Shown here: one piece after another, positions 22,660 through 35,150 of the stretch
Numbering within the stretch: the stretch's first letter is position 1
Layout of the letters: each line of letters opens with the position of its first letter
Notes under the pieces: generated by a model
What the model saw: the letters and a program-made list of their open reading frames with translations, nothing else
Databases searched by the model: none
What the model was told of the DNA's origin: nothing
NCBI RefSeq assembly: GCF_040802235.1
Contig: NC_133167.1
Span: 9,292,501 to 9,356,500 of the forward strand
Source: Manis javanica
Lineage: Eukaryota; Chordata; Mammalia; Pholidota; Manidae
Length of the DNA: 64,000 nt
Direction of reading: 5' to 3'
Made by a program: the position numbers and the translations under genes

Positions 22660-23265
22660 GCTATGATCTCTGAACTGTGAAAAGGAGGATTCGATAAAGC
22701 TCACACTTGCGCAGTCTCAGCCTACTTGGATGTTTAATGAGTATGTGGAACTCAGCATGCCCTACGCTCGGTTCCTGGTTTCTGTCCCCTTCACACCTGC
22801 ACATGACTGTTGGTGCCCCCATCCTGCCAGTTGCCAAACTAAAAGCTTTGGAGTCGTCCTTGGCTCCTCTCTTTCTCTCCTGTCTTGCATAAAATCCATC
22901 AGCAAATCCTGTTGGTTCCACTTTCTCACCTGGATTATTTTATAACCTCCTAGCAGGTTTCTCTACTTTCCCAAGGATAGGTCCTGGTAGTCCAAGGATA
23001 TCCTAAAAAAAAAGTGATTTAGATCTTGGCACACTTCTATTGAAAAACATGCAGTGCTTTCCATTTTATCCAGCCTAAGAACTATTATCTTTGCTAAAAC
23101 CTACCCGGCCTACACAGTATAGCTCCCTTCTCCTCTGTTGTCTTATATTTTCCTACTCACTTTCTCTGTGCCAGTCTCTTTGCCCATTCTCCCTCTTCTC
23201 CATCTCTAACTTAGGTCTAGCTGTTCATTCTGCCTAAATGCACTCTTCTCATCTTCTCAAATACC
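22660..23265 (+). repeat. L2 LINE, 5' portion of a split copy
   Basis: The L2 ORF2-derived 3' text is readable: 'CTTTGGAGTCGTCCTTGGCT', CCATCAGCAAATCCTGTTGG, CACCTGGATTATTTTATAAC and GCAGTGCTTTCCATTTTATC. It stops at the microsatellite/L1 at 23280 and resumes at about 24070. Confidence 0.8.
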
Positions 23266-23279
23266 AACCTAGTTGATTA

Positions 23280-23351
23280 TTGTATGTGTGTGTGTGCATG
23301 TATATGTCACACACACATGCACACACATACATGCATATGCACATATACACA
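23280..23351. repeat. TG/CA microsatellite, inverted halves
   Basis: A (TG)n-rich half (23283-23300) is followed by a (CA)n-rich half (23308-23351), all alternating purine-pyrimidine. It sits at the 3' terminus of the antisense L1 that follows. Confidence 0.85.
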
Positions 23352-24065
23352 ACAGCTTTGTTGAGATAAATAAACTCACTCATATAAAGTGTACAATTCA
23401 GTGTTTTTAGCATATTCACAAAGTTGTGCAACCATCACAACAAAAGGAATCTCATAACCATTAGCAGTCACTCCATTTCATTTTACCCTCAGGCCTGGGA
23501 AACTACCAATCTACTTTCTACCTTCATGGATTGCCTATTATTTATGGGCATTTCATACATAGAACCACGTAATATCTGGTCCTCTGTGACTGCTTTCTTT
23601 CACTTAGCATAATGTTTTTGAGGTTCACCCATTGCTGAATAATGTGGACTGAATGAATAGACTACGTTTTACTCACTCATTCCTCAGTTAATGGACATTT
23701 GGGTTGTTTCCAGTTATTGGGTGTTATGGATAATGCTGTTATGAACATTCATGTTCATGTTTTTTGTGTAGACATATGTTTTCATTTCTCTTGGGTTTTC
23801 ATTTCTCTGAGAGTGAGATTGATGGGGCTTATGATAGTTATGTTTAACTTTTGAGGAACTTCCAGGTTTCCAAGTAATGGCATCATTTTACATTTCCACC
23901 AGCAGTAAATGAAGGTTCTATTTCTTTCCATCCTTGTCAGTACTTGTTAGTGTCCTTTTGAGTACAGCCATCCTAGTAGTTGTGAAAGAGCATCTCATGT
24001 GGTTTTGATCTGCACTTCCCTGAAGGCTGATGATGTTGAACATCTTTTCATGTTCATTTAGTTTT
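23352..24065 (-). repeat. old L1 (L1M-type) 3' end, antisense
   Basis: It shows the standard antisense L1M order: 'AAAGTGTACAATTCAGTGTT', TTTCACTTAGCATAATGTTT, AATGGACATTTGGGTTGTTT, CATTTCCACCAGCAGTAAAT and GCACTTCCCTGAAGGCTGAT. It interrupts the L2. Confidence 0.85.
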
Positions 24066-24069
24066 CTGC

Positions 24070-24390
24070 TGACTCTGGAATCTTTGTTCTAATTTTACCT
24101 CCTTAATACGGTCTGCCATGAACTCCCAACCCAAACATCTATTAGCTAGCCATCAACCCCTGCACTTTCAAACACCTTTTTTTTTACATAATGTTTGTCA
24201 TTATTTCAAACACCACGTAAATGATCTATTATACTCATGTTTATTGCATGACTTCCTCACTTCACTCTTATCCAGTTGTCAATACTCAAAGAGAGCAGAG
24301 ATCTTGGCTTTGACCATTGGTTATATCCAAATGCCTAGAACAATTTCTGAAAAAGAGAAGGCACTCCATAAATATTTATGGAATAAATAC
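24070..24390 (+). repeat. L2 LINE, 3' end of the split copy
   Basis: It includes a TTTATTGCATGACTTCC region, AGAGCAGAGATCTTGGCTTT, AAATGCCTAGAACAATTTCT and CTCCATAAATATTTATGGAA, the L2 3' terminus. The 141-codon frame at 24118-24543 is a chance reading through this L2 end. Confidence 0.75.
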
Positions 24391-24552
24391 AGAGAACAGC
24401 AGGCCCAGAAGAGACAAGGCAATAATTATGGGGAACTAAAAACTGACCACGTGACAACAGGGTGGAATACCCACGGCCTTTGGCTCACCTCCACTGGTGA
24501 TGTGCCAGAAGATTTGCTACCCTTTGGACTTGGCCATTTTTAAATTAAATTA

Positions 24553-24800
24553 CATTTTTTAATTGAAGTATAGTTAATGTACAATATTATATTGGTTTCA
24601 GGTGTGCAAGTGGCCAAACAATACAGCAGAGGGAATATAGTCAATAATATTGTAATAACTTTGTACAGTAACAGGTGGTAACTACACTTATCACGGTGAG
24701 CATAATAATTTGTAATGTACATAATGTGCATAAATTTGTAATGTATGTAAATTTCAAAGCACTATATTGTACACCACCTGAGCACAAATTGATGTTTCTG
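24553..24800. repeat. L1 3' end with internal inversion (twin-priming-like)
   Basis: 24553-24625 is an antisense L1 3' terminus (TTAATTGAAGTATAGTTAAT...GGTTTCAGGTG). 24631-24790 is the adjacent upstream part of the same 3' end in sense orientation (GGAATATAGTCAATAATATT...TATTGTACACC). Opposite orientations joined at a junction are the hallmark of twin-primed L1 insertion. Confidence 0.7.
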
Positions 24801-27055
24801 GACTAACTAATCAAAGATATTTAAGGACATATCTGGAACACATACATATCCTGAGAATAATTTTAAAAGAGCCCCTGTAAGTGTCTTTTTTGTGGCGTTG
24901 GCTCTTTTCTTTTGACTTGGTGACAGGATGACTTGTCGACTGACAAGTGTTTTTCTTTTCCATGGAAGCCATACCGGGACTGACAACCTCGAAGCATCAT
25001 TTGTACCTCTTGAGCATTTATATAATTAAAATATTTATTCAAGACTATTATTTCTCAGTAAGGGCAAAAATGGAGATGGAGTTGGGGAGGGCAGCACTCA
25101 TAAGCTATGAATACTGGGACGTGCGTCTATATCTAGCTCAACGAGCGTCTGTATCTGTGTGGCCTGACAGACACAGCATTACCTGTGCTAAGGTGGTGTG
25201 ACCCTTGCAGCTGCTATAGGTTTCAGTACATTCTTGCCTTGCCTTTTGCTTTTCCATATGTACCTACCCACACCAATGAGCCTTGGTATTCATATGGGAG
25301 CACATGCATCCTAAAAATAATGATGAGTATCTTGTGGAAGCAATAACCACCTTCTTAATAAAATTCTTGATGACTGTTTGATACTGTTAGGAACAAAACA
25401 TTTCTCCCCTCATAATAGAGAACAGATTATTTATAATTAGTTAATTGGTAAGAATGCTTTTGATCTACTCTACACATTTACGGGGATAACAGCTTTTTGG
25501 GGGTACTAGGTATTTTTAAAAAATCTTTAGCATCATTTTGCTTATGTGCTGTTTGAACTTGTGAACTCAGCTAACTTCTCTATCTAGATATTTTGCTAGA
25601 CTCTTTTGTAAGCATTTCAGTTTTGGCATGGGAATAAAACAAAAATCTGGTTGTAATCTCAGAGATGTAATGCTCTATGGAAAAAGGAACAGTATTACAG
25701 CAAGCAAGGACTTTGGAATTCTTGTTACAGAAATAAATATCCACAAAAGACACAGCATTTCAGATTTCAATAGCCAAATTCCCATTCATTTGTGTTTTTT
25801 CTCTGGTCATCAGTATCATCAACTTTAAGCATAAAGAATGAAGTCAGAGCTATACTGCAGGATAATTTACGGAGAAAGAGTTACTGACAGGAAATCCTGA
25901 TCAAGTAGGCATAAGGGTGAATTCTATGAGGTTGAGGTCAGATATCACTAATCAGAGTTAAGCACAAAACTCAGAGACCGAAAGACAGTTTAAGCTTTCT
26001 TCCTCAGATATAATCAGGGTCTGGATTTAAATGATCCATCTGACTTCAATAGTGTAACTCAGGCTTCATCCTTGTGTTTGACAGAAACACCAAATTGAGA
26101 AACTCTGAATAAACAATTGAATAATTAGGGAAGTACAAGATTAAAAGACACATTTAGGGCAACTTCTCCAGTCATGGGAATTCCTGGCCTCTCCACTGCT
26201 CTCATTTACATGTGGTTAGCTTTCTTAAAGCTTTTAATAGCAACAACCGAGAAGACATGTTAGGGGATGTTTAACCCAAATACCTATGTGTCCACATATT
26301 TGTGACTAGGTGCTGTCATGATTGATGATCATTCCCGACACTTCCCGGTCCTCACCTCTGCACACTTCATCTGTATTCCACAGCAGCTCGAGCAGACAAT
26401 GCCTGATCAATCAATTTTTTATTTTCCTTTTCCCCAAGGACTTCATCCTGACCTTGCTTGGTCCTTGAAGGGCGGCATGCCTTTTGAACGGAGAATGAAC
26501 GAGCGACCTTTTGTCGTACCAACAACATTAGAGAAAACATGCAAATGATCTACTCCAGTTCAATTTATATTTCCTTATCTTTTACTAAAGGCAAAATCTG
26601 CCTAATCTTGGGGGAAATAGGGTGATAAATACTCGTCTGTGGTTATTTTGATGTTATTTTACCTTGTTACCTAGGTGTTATTTGACTTGTTCTCTAAGGA
26701 TCGAATATTACGGCAAGACATAGGAAATATAAGCCTTCAAAAATCCTAAGCTTTATTTTAGTTTGTGTGGTAAATTTTCTTCACTTTACACAGTTACGGC
26801 ATTTAAAGTTACTTTTCTCATATTTTCTTCTTAGATAATAGCTTTAATTAAATTGTCTATGACATACTTCCAAAGATGGTCTAATAACATCTCCATCTGA
26901 CTTCCTTTTCAGTGATATGACATTCCTATTTTTTCATTAATGGGCTGGACGCAGAGACTTACTTTGAATTCTATTTACAGAAAACTATTGAAAAAATATA
27001 CAAGATCTAAGATCACAATGGATACTAAGATATGACAGAGTGAGACTGCACGACC
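24801..27055. other. repeat-poor stretch, no gene recognised
   Basis: Short frames only (60-85 codons), no domains and no named repeats. 26310-26560 is less AT-rich than its surroundings and unique-looking. Confidence 0.35.
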
Positions 27056-27059
27056 CCTA

Positions 27060-28620
27060 AGGCTCGGTCAGAGAAGTTTTAAAGCTTCCATCTGGGTGTC
27101 TTGCACTGTTTTCTCTCCTGATTTTTCTTCTTGAAGCTTAGCTTCTCTGTTGCAAGAAGCCGCAGCTACATGGAGAGATCATGTATAGGTGCTTCTGTAA
27201 ACCATCCCAACTGTGGTCAGCCTTCAGGTGAATAGCTGTCAGACATCTAACTGAAGCAGCCTTCAGGGATTCCTGTGTCTAGTTATTTGAGTCCTTCCTA
27301 ACCAGTGGAATACTCTCAGCTCTGTCTCAGACCTCATGAGAAGTGAAGAGCTGCCCTTGCTGTGCCCTCTCTGAATTCCTGACCCACAGACTCTATAACC
27401 TATATTGGATGATTGTTGATTTATGGCCACAATGCTTTATGGGGGATTCACGCAACAATAGGTCATTGTAAGAGAATTTGATACCAGGAGCAGGGTATCC
27501 CCCCAAAAAACTTAAAACATGTGTCACTGTCTTTGGAACTGTGTTGCAAGTCGAAGATGAAGAGTTTTGAGGCTTCTGTTAGAAAAGGTGGAGGGACTTC
27601 AAAGAGGCTATTGATGAAGGCTGGAAGGTCAGTAAAAAAAATGATTATGGGAGATTGGAAAAAATTTTGACAACACTGTTATGTCGGATGATATAAAATA
27701 TAGAAAATATGCCTAATGAGTTGGCGGGTTTCCTAATGAAATTTGCAAGCCAAAATTCAAAGTGCCAAATTGCTTCATGCATCATAAAATGGGTATAAAG
27801 AGAGATGAGGTAAAAAAGGAAATGCTTAGCTTTCAAGCAAAATTTAGTAGAAACCATGACTTTCTGGGTTGGAAAATTTAATCGATTCTCATTCTCGGCC
27901 TCTCCAGATGGCAAATGATTTTCCGTAAGAAAAGACCTCAGGGTAATGATTAAATCCAGAAAACTCAAGAAAATATAGTCTCAGGGTAAAGATGAAGCCA
28001 ATGGCATGATTGCAAAATCCTTTGTAAGTTGTAAAAAAGTCTTAAGATCAGAGGTCCTTTCTGATGGCCAGAGAACTTCTAAGCATCTGAAGGATATACA
28101 TCAGAGCCCCTGTCTGTTAAACGTTAGGATTTTTAAAAAATTCAAGTAGCAGCTTCACGAGGATCCCTGGACAGAGCAAGGCTATCGCGAAGAGATATGT
28201 GGATGTCAATTTTTTTTGAATGGGGTAAAAAACAAAAATCAATTCATAGAAACCCCACAAAGTTTTAAAGAAATTATGCCAATAGAAATACCACTAACTC
28301 GAGCTGAAAGAGGCAGAGAGATTACAACATGAAAGAGGTATTTGACACTTTACTTCCACAGGCAGGAAAACAGGAAATAGGTTGAGAAAACTACTCCTTC
28401 AAATATAGACCACTTTCGGGACAAAGGCAGGATGACCCTGAGCTGGGAGCCAAGATCGCAGATGGCAGAGCTGAGAGATGCACCAGGCAGCGACAGCCAT
28501 GACCACGTGCATTTGTGCTGGGGCACGTCCCGCCTCTTCAGTGACTCTGAAGGAGCAGGTGTTGCAGAAGGAAGCATTTGCTGGCTGAGAGGATTCACCA
28601 AGTTCCAGGGCTAGGCCTTA
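27060..28620 (+). repeat. MaLR (MLT1-type) LTR 3' part plus internal region
   Basis: 27090-27480 reads as the 3' half of an MLT1-type LTR (CAGCCTTCAGGTGAATAGCT, ATTGTTGATTTATGGCCACA). It is followed by a junction-like GGTACCAGGAG-type block (27481, GATACCAGGAGCAGGGTATC) and MaLR internal text (TTTGGAACTGTGTTGCAAGT, AAGAGTTTTGAGGCTTCTGT). It fades into unassigned sequence after 28340. Non-coding and decayed. Confidence 0.65.
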
Positions 28621-30196
28621 CTGCTTCCCAGAGGCCCACGGACTGGACTCTGTGGGCTCACAGAGAGCAGCGTCATTTCCTAGCGGCAGACCTACATTAG
28701 CCCAACCCAATCTATGGGTTCATAAAATCAGAATTCTGATTCATCAATTTATAACAAGAGATTGCTGTCCCTGGAATTTGAATACTCAAAGACTATAAGG
28801 GTCAGAAAATTCTCTCTTGGTAAAGTCTTTCCCACAATAATCTAGGGCATAATTTGCAGTCTTCTTAGCTGAAATCAGAAAAAAAAGTGTATGTGGTTGG
28901 AATCAACTAGGCAGGCTGAATATACAGCTAAACATCTTACTTTATAACCTCATAATGTGGGTGGTTTGAACTCCCCATCAGGCTAACTGTTTCCTGTCAT
29001 CATCTCAATATCAGCAATGCCTGCCAAAAGGACTAAAAAATGGAAAATACAAGGTGAAATCTTCCTTTTCTCTGTGCTGTGCTTGGGTGGATACTGACAG
29101 TATTTCCCCCTACAACTTTTACTCTGCTTCCATGGCTCATCGTATCCCCCTGCTGATTAAAACATTCTTCTTTTAGACATGTCAATAAAGTGAATCAGGC
29201 TACATTGAAGTCTTTCATATTTGGGGACTTTTCTGTATTCTTAAAATGTATTTGCACTTTCATTTTTCTTTACATTTTGTGTCCTTATACTTTTGCTTCT
29301 CTTCAGATTGCATAAATCTTTCACCTTTCAAAATACTTCAAAAGCCTTCCTTCTCTGCCTGTCCAGGGTTATCCTACAGCCTGGTATTCTGTAGTTTTTC
29401 TGACAAACGTGTGGCCCCAAATTATTTCCTATTTTCTCCTTAACCAAGTCTACCACCAGTCCAATTATGATAACTGGGTGTGTTACTTTTGATATTGCCT
29501 GGTTTTATTGGGATTTTGTCATATCTACAGTCAAGTTTTATTTTTCCAAGCCCCTTTATTTGCAAGTATTAAATGTCCATTTTAAGTAGATGTTACCAAG
29601 AGGAGCTTATTATTGCTTTTGTAACTGAAAGTTCTATCCTGGGCTTCAGACTCTGTCATTGCAATGCTGGGCGTTCCTTCTATTCTTTTATTTCATTGAC
29701 CTCATTCGCTGATAGCGCACATGACTTCACTTGGAAGATGATTCTTAAGAGTCCCAAGTTACATCATTTTTATAGCCTCCTATTCTGAGGAAGAACAAAG
29801 TTACCATCTTTCCCGGTGTGTATACATAATCAAAGTTCTATAACTTGGTCTTATCCTTGAGCTAATCTTTTTTTTTAAACAAATAGAATGGAATATGTGA
29901 CTGGTCTATGGCAGCTGCTCATGGAGTATTGGAAGGCAAGCTATATTACATGGATTACAGGATCCATGTAATGGGGAGGAGTGGTTTCCCAAAGGCAGAC
30001 TGGGGGAATTTGACCAGATGAATAGCAAATGATATTCTGGAAATGATGCTAACAGACACCACTTAGTCATGTAATGTAATTTTTGCCCTTTGATGACTGC
30101 AAAGGCATGTATGATTTCAGATTTTGCCCTATATATGTGTGATAGGTATAAAGTAATCATGAAATGATATGAAAACATAATGTGACTCAAATGAAC
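28621..30196. other. no gene recognised
   Basis: Only short frames of up to 103 codons, mirrored on the other strand. No named repeat. Confidence 0.35.
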
Positions 30197-30354
30197 TTCT
30201 ATTACAGGGGCTGGCAAACTATAGCCTATGGGCCAAATCTGACTCTTTGCCTTTTTGTAAATAACATTGTATTAAAACACAGCCATGCCCATTCCTTTAC
30301 TGTCTAAAGCTGTCTGATTCTACACAGAAAAGTTTGCTGGCTATTCTTCTATTA
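30197..30354 (+). mobile_element. non-autonomous hAT (Charlie-type) DNA transposon
   Basis: The element (30205-30346) starts CAGGGGCTGGCAAACTATAG and ends AGTTTGCTGGCTATTC. The termini are an imperfect inverted repeat with a shared GCAAACT core. The interior has the common AAACACAGCCATGCCCATTC block. It is flanked by a perfect 8-bp direct repeat TTCTATTA (30197-30204 and 30347-30354), the hAT duplication size. It is internally deleted and has no transposase. Confidence 0.85.
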
Positions 30355-30766
30355 GAAAGATTTTCTTGTTCAACTGAGTAATCACTAACCAGTAAATAGG
30401 ACAAGGGCAGATAATTAATCTGATTACCTGATTCAGTAGAAATAATCAATATGGGGATGCAATTTATGGCTAACCTATCTTTAGATTTGAAGACATAAAC
30501 AGAGATTAATTTATTGAGGTGAATATTTGTCTTTTTTCCATCTCCTCTCTCAGACTCTAAGTCTGTTCTGAGACATTTCCAGAAATAGGGACTAATGAGG
30601 CTGGGAGTAGGGATTTTCAAAATATTGCCATGTTCAGAATATGTAGAGACGTTTTGTGGGGTTTCGGGTGATATTTCCAGTAAAATCACCCAAGGAAGGA
30701 TCAGAGCTGAAATTGCATCAGGACTTTGTCAAGTCATTAAATTCCTCTTCACCAGTAAATCTCACG
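30355..30766. other. no gene recognised
   Basis: A 130-codon minus frame (30297-30689) starts inside the hAT element and shows no domain. Nothing else is seen. Confidence 0.35.
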
Positions 30767-31130
30767 CCTTAGTCAGCTTGGGCTTCCATAACAAAATACC
30801 ATAGATGGGGTAGTTTAAACAACAAGAATGTACTTATTATGGTTCTAGAAGCTAGGAGTCCAAGGTGCCAGACATACAGGTTTCATTCTGAGACCTCTTC
30901 CCTTGTTTGGTAGGCAGCTGTCATCACTTTCGTGTGCGGGCAGAGAGATGAGATAGGGAGAAAGAGAGCAAGTTCTCTGGTGTTTCACGGCATAAGGGGA
31001 CTAATCCCATCACGAGAGCCCCACCCTCATGAGCTCACCTCACCCTCACTACCTCCCAAAGACCCCACCTCCAAATAACAACACACTGGGGCTAATGTTT
31101 TCAACACAGGAATTTTGTATGTGCATGTAT
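30767..31130 (-). repeat. MaLR (MST/THE1-like) LTR, antisense
   Basis: CTTAGTCAGCTTGGGCTTCC and the ATAACAAAATACCATAGATG opening are followed by GTTCTAGAAGCTAGGAGTCC and CCAAAGACCCCACCTCCAAA. This is the usual antisense MaLR LTR order. Confidence 0.8.
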
Positions 31131-31374
31131 GTGACTGGTGGTGATCCATGGTTGAAAAAATGGAGAGTAAATTATTTTAGTCATTCAAAAAATATTTATT
31201 GAACTCCTTTAATACTTTTTAGTTTTTCTCCCTTACTAGTATACATTTTCAAAGGTCTACAGTACAACTCATACTCTTCCCACTCTACTTGGTACACTCA
31301 GAGAATGCTATATTCATTCTGCAATAAAGACTAGAAACTAAAAGTAATCCCCCCCTCTTCCTCCTTTCTCACCC

Positions 31375-31690
31375 GTGTCATCCTGCTGGTTTTACATCCC
31401 AGATATTCTCAGATCCATCCACATTCACTGTCTCCATCACCACCACCCTAGTCGAGTAGTCGAGGAAACCAGGAAACCTGTGCTGTTTGCAGTAGTTCCT
31501 GGCTACTCTCCGTTCTCTTTCTTATGATCTGCATTGGGTTTATCAGGTCAGCAGACAGAGTGAGTTTTAAAACGTCAGATATGTCTGATTATATTACCCA
31601 TCTGCTGAGCATATTCCTTTGGCTACCAATTGTTCTTCAGCACTGAGCATGGCCTTCAAGGCCCTGCTATGTCTGCCTTTGTATGTTAAT
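31375..31690 (+). repeat. L2 LINE fragment
   Basis: L2 3' text: TTATCAGGTCAGCAGACAGA, 'GATTATATTACCCATCTGCT', CTTTGGCTACCAATTGTTCT and TGGCCTTCAAGGCCCTGCTA. Confidence 0.7.
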
Positions 31691-31694
31691 ATAC

Positions 31695-31890
31695 TATTTA
31701 CAAGGAATGCGCCATATGGCAAGTCACATCACACTCCCAACATCCTAGAGTATATGTTATCGTGGTTTAGGGATGGGAAAATGGAGGTGCAATGAAGTTC
31801 ATTGCTTTGCCCAAGGTCCCTAGTTCCTGAACAATGAAGCCAAACCTTGAACATAGGTCTCTGGTCCATATTCAGAACTTTTTCAACATA
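31695..31890 (-). repeat. MIR SINE, antisense
   Basis: GATGGGAAAATGGAGGTGCA, TTGCTTTGCCCAAGGTCCCT and a CCAAACCTTGAACATAGGTC block match antisense MIR. Confidence 0.7.
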
Positions 31891-34015
31891 ATGAACCTCA
31901 TACCTTTGGTTGATTCATCCAATGTGCAACCTACGCACATGTTGGCGGCATCAGCAAAGCAGGAGTACCCCAAAAATTAGAAAAATATTTGGAAATACAT
32001 ATTTTTTGAAGTCTTCAGTTTTGTGTTTTGTTCAGCTTTCTATACTTGTTTCATGGTTTTGCCTGTTTTCATTTTGACTGATAGGTGGGTGGCACTGTAA
32101 AATTTTCATTCTGTAGACTTTAAAGATTCAGAGATCTAAACATCTGGCCTTGCTTATACCAACACCCTGGCTTGGCAGAAGTAAATTCTTGGGACTTACA
32201 TATCAATCATAACTGTTAACATTAGCATCTCTTAGACTTACAGATATCTCTGAAAGATGGGACCACACATGCAACAAAAATAATGATTTTGTCTTTATCT
32301 CAACCCATTTCTTGGCTTTAACACTGCTGAGGGCAGTGGGAGGTAGAGGAGAAGGGTGGGCAATGGAGCATTGATGCTAGTGACATTTGACTCACATGGC
32401 CCTGCACCCCTTCATGGAGGCTGGTCAATTCCCCTGACCTACCTCATTCTGGCAGGGAGACACCATCAGATAAGACTCAGAATTCTTTCTCACTGGAGCC
32501 AATTCTGAACTGGTGGTCTGGAGAGAAATTCTGTATTGAATTACCAACTAGTTCCAATATAATTGTTTCCAACAGTAATGAGGGCTGATGGAATGCCCAT
32601 TCCTTAAAAACAGTACCAAATCCCATAATTTTCCAAAAAGAAAAATTAGAGCCCCCAGATCCCTTGCTTGCATCCTCCTTTTTCAGAGTGTGGGAAGACC
32701 TGTTTGCAGGCAAGTAAAGCATGTCCTTAGGTACAAGAAGGATGCCTCCATGTTCTCTTCCTTTCTGCCTCTATGAGCTTCCCACCATAGCTGGAACTTA
32801 CAGAGGAGAAATGAGACACTGAGAGGGTGGCTACTCTTGATGAAGAGGGTTTCTCCAGCTCCATGTATAACATGGCACCTTGGGTTGGAGTTTCAGTGGT
32901 GGCTATATACGTCAAAGTTTTGTGAACCCGAGTCAAACTGTTTAATAAGGAATTACCTCAACTGATAGGGTGAAAATACAGTATTATCTGCTGTACTTGG
33001 CATGATACTCATCAAAGGAAGAGACGGCATTCTATTTAGGACAAGGATGAGGTAATGGCAGTCAACTGGCATGAGAAGACCCGCTCTTAATCGTTAGCAT
33101 ATGGCTGGGAAAGGTTCTGAGGCATTGGCTTGGCTTGATAATGACTTAATAATCTTTGATGGGGGCTAGAAAGTTACATCAGAAGGAGAGGTAATGTATC
33201 ATTCTAAAAATTGACCAGAATTTTTGCCTCTTGGTTTTATCATTTTTTACTTTCCATTAACTCTAGGATGCTTAACAGTAGTGACTGCATAGACCTTACA
33301 GCAATAAGGACCCCATGGACCTGGTAAAGCTGATACTAAAATTATAAGCCATTTCTGTTGGCTTGAAAAGAGACCACCTCAATCACCATGTTTTTGAGTC
33401 AATTCTCGCATTAAGTAATTTCTTAAAGGAATTGGATTCTTGCTATTTTTCTCTTCTTTACTAGATAAGTTCCAAATGAACATCCCATTCCAGATCCTTG
33501 GAAGTCAGGAATGCTGTTATCATATAGCTCATTTAAATAAGCCTCTCTCTAAGGCCCGAATTTTCTCATTCCAGGAAGGAGCCAAAGAACTATTTGAGTT
33601 CATAGTTTCTGCCTTGGCATTTTCCTTTATTCTCATGCTCTGTTGGCTGCATTTAAGACACAAATGCTGAGGATTAATTGCAGTTTTCATATTCAAGGCA
33701 GAAATGCCACTTTAAGAAGAACCAATGATGAGGTTTATAAGCTACACAGTTCCTGGCAAATGCATGTACAAGCATTAAATCATGTGAGAGAGAATGCAAA
33801 CTTGGCATCTTGCTAGATTATACAAATCAAATGGTTATCCATAGCCCTTCTGACCTAGGGTCCATCTGTGGACCAATTGTCACTTCACACAACTTTGAAA
33901 GGCAATACATCCTGCTTTGTACTGAAGTAGGGAGGAACTGCCAGTGTATTGAAATCATTAAAGATTAATAAAGAACAGAGTAGAGTCAGGAGGCAATTTG
34001 GCAACATGAGCTTTG
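31891..34015. other. no gene recognised
   Basis: 33200-33680 has an ERV-like flavour, but I cannot align it to a known gene or LTR. Frames are short. The remainder is unassigned. Confidence 0.3.
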
Positions 34016-34019
34016 ATGA

Positions 34020-34290
34020 CGCATAGTCGGCCTTGATTCCAGGCTGGATCTAGAAGTTGGCAGCCTGCCTTCAATGCCTGGCTCTGCCACTTACTGGGGA
34101 TAACTGTGGCACCCTGGGCAGATTGTTTCATTGAGACTCCTTGGCCCTCAGTCCCCTCATCTGTAACACAGGGGATACAAATAATGCTTATCTCAAAGGG
34201 ACTTTGTGAGGATCATGTTTATTGATCAAACACTATTTATGAATGCTTAACACAGTACCTAACACTTACTAAATGAGCCTTGCTTAGAAG
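34020..34290 (+). repeat. MIR SINE, nearly complete
   Basis: AATGCCTGGCTCTGCCACTT, GGCACCCTGGGCAGATTGTT, TCAGTCCCCTCATCTGTAAC and the 3' CTTAACACAGTACCTAACAC block are in order. Confidence 0.9.
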
Positions 34291-34644
34291 CTGGCACACT
34301 TGCTCAGCCTACCAAACACTGGCTTATTAAGAAAGAGGGTGAGTGGCAGTCTGTTCCTGTCTGAAACACCTTCTTCTTTTCACTGATCATAACATATGAG
34401 GTTTTAGGTACCCTGCAGATCAGATTTTATAAAACTGTCATTCTTATGAGCTAGTATAGGAGGCCAGGTATGTGTAACAGTTTTGAATGGCAACTGACCT
34501 GAGGATTTCACACTTTATTTTCTTATGAAAACTCTAAGGTTGTGGAAGGGAAGGTGGTATCTCCCATAGACACATGGATGGTGATCCCGTTGTGCAGTAG
34601 GTTCATGGGGCTCTCCATTAATAATGCAATGGTAACTTACATGA

Positions 34645-34760
34645 ATTGAACAGAAATTCATTTAATTCATCACTTAATCTTCATAGGAACCTTTGGGGAC
34701 TGCACCCCTCCTGTTTTGGAGATGGAGACCAAGTTTGTAAGCCAAGTCTACACAGCCTGT
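34645..34760 (-). repeat. MIR fragment, antisense
   Basis: ATTCATCACTTAATCTTCAT, GTTTTGGAGATGGAGACCAA and AAGTCTACACAGCC follow antisense MIR order, diverged. Confidence 0.55.
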
Positions 34761-34829
34761 CTGCGTTGGCTTTTTCAGGCTTAAAGGAAGTTACTTTCTC
34801 CTTTCCCACAACACTCTTCCTTCACTCAT

Positions 34830-35150
34830 CCATCCATTAGCCTTTCATTCATTCATTGGGCAAATATTCACCTGGCACAAAAGCGGTGCTCTGTATACAG
34901 CAAGACCATGTCCCTCTGGGGCTCACGTCCTAGTGGCGATAACAGGCAACTAAAATAATGTCTAATGTTAGAGAGAAGAATAATTCAGAGTGCGGAAAAC
35001 AGAGAAAGGTGCTATAGACAGAGTGGGTGAGATTTGCCCAGAGATTGAAGAACAGAGAGGTAAGGTTTGAGACAAGCCCTGGGGGAAAAAGCACAACAGC
35101 CGTGAGATAGGGGTGCTCGGCATGCTCAGGAGTGGGTGAGCACCAGGGGA
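34830..35150 (+). repeat. ancient repeat family X (5' part)
   Basis: It opens with CATTCATTCATTGGGCAAAT, then the CTCTGGGGCTCACGTCCTAG, GAAAGGTGCTATAGACAGAG and GAGACAAGCCCTGGGGGAAA blocks, in the same order as other copies in the window. Confidence 0.65.

Noticed and set aside
24118-24543. 141-codon plus-strand frame
   Set aside because: Covers an L2 3' end and then unassigned sequence; no domain.
27645-27968. 107-codon minus-strand frame
   Set aside because: Antisense to MaLR internal sequence.
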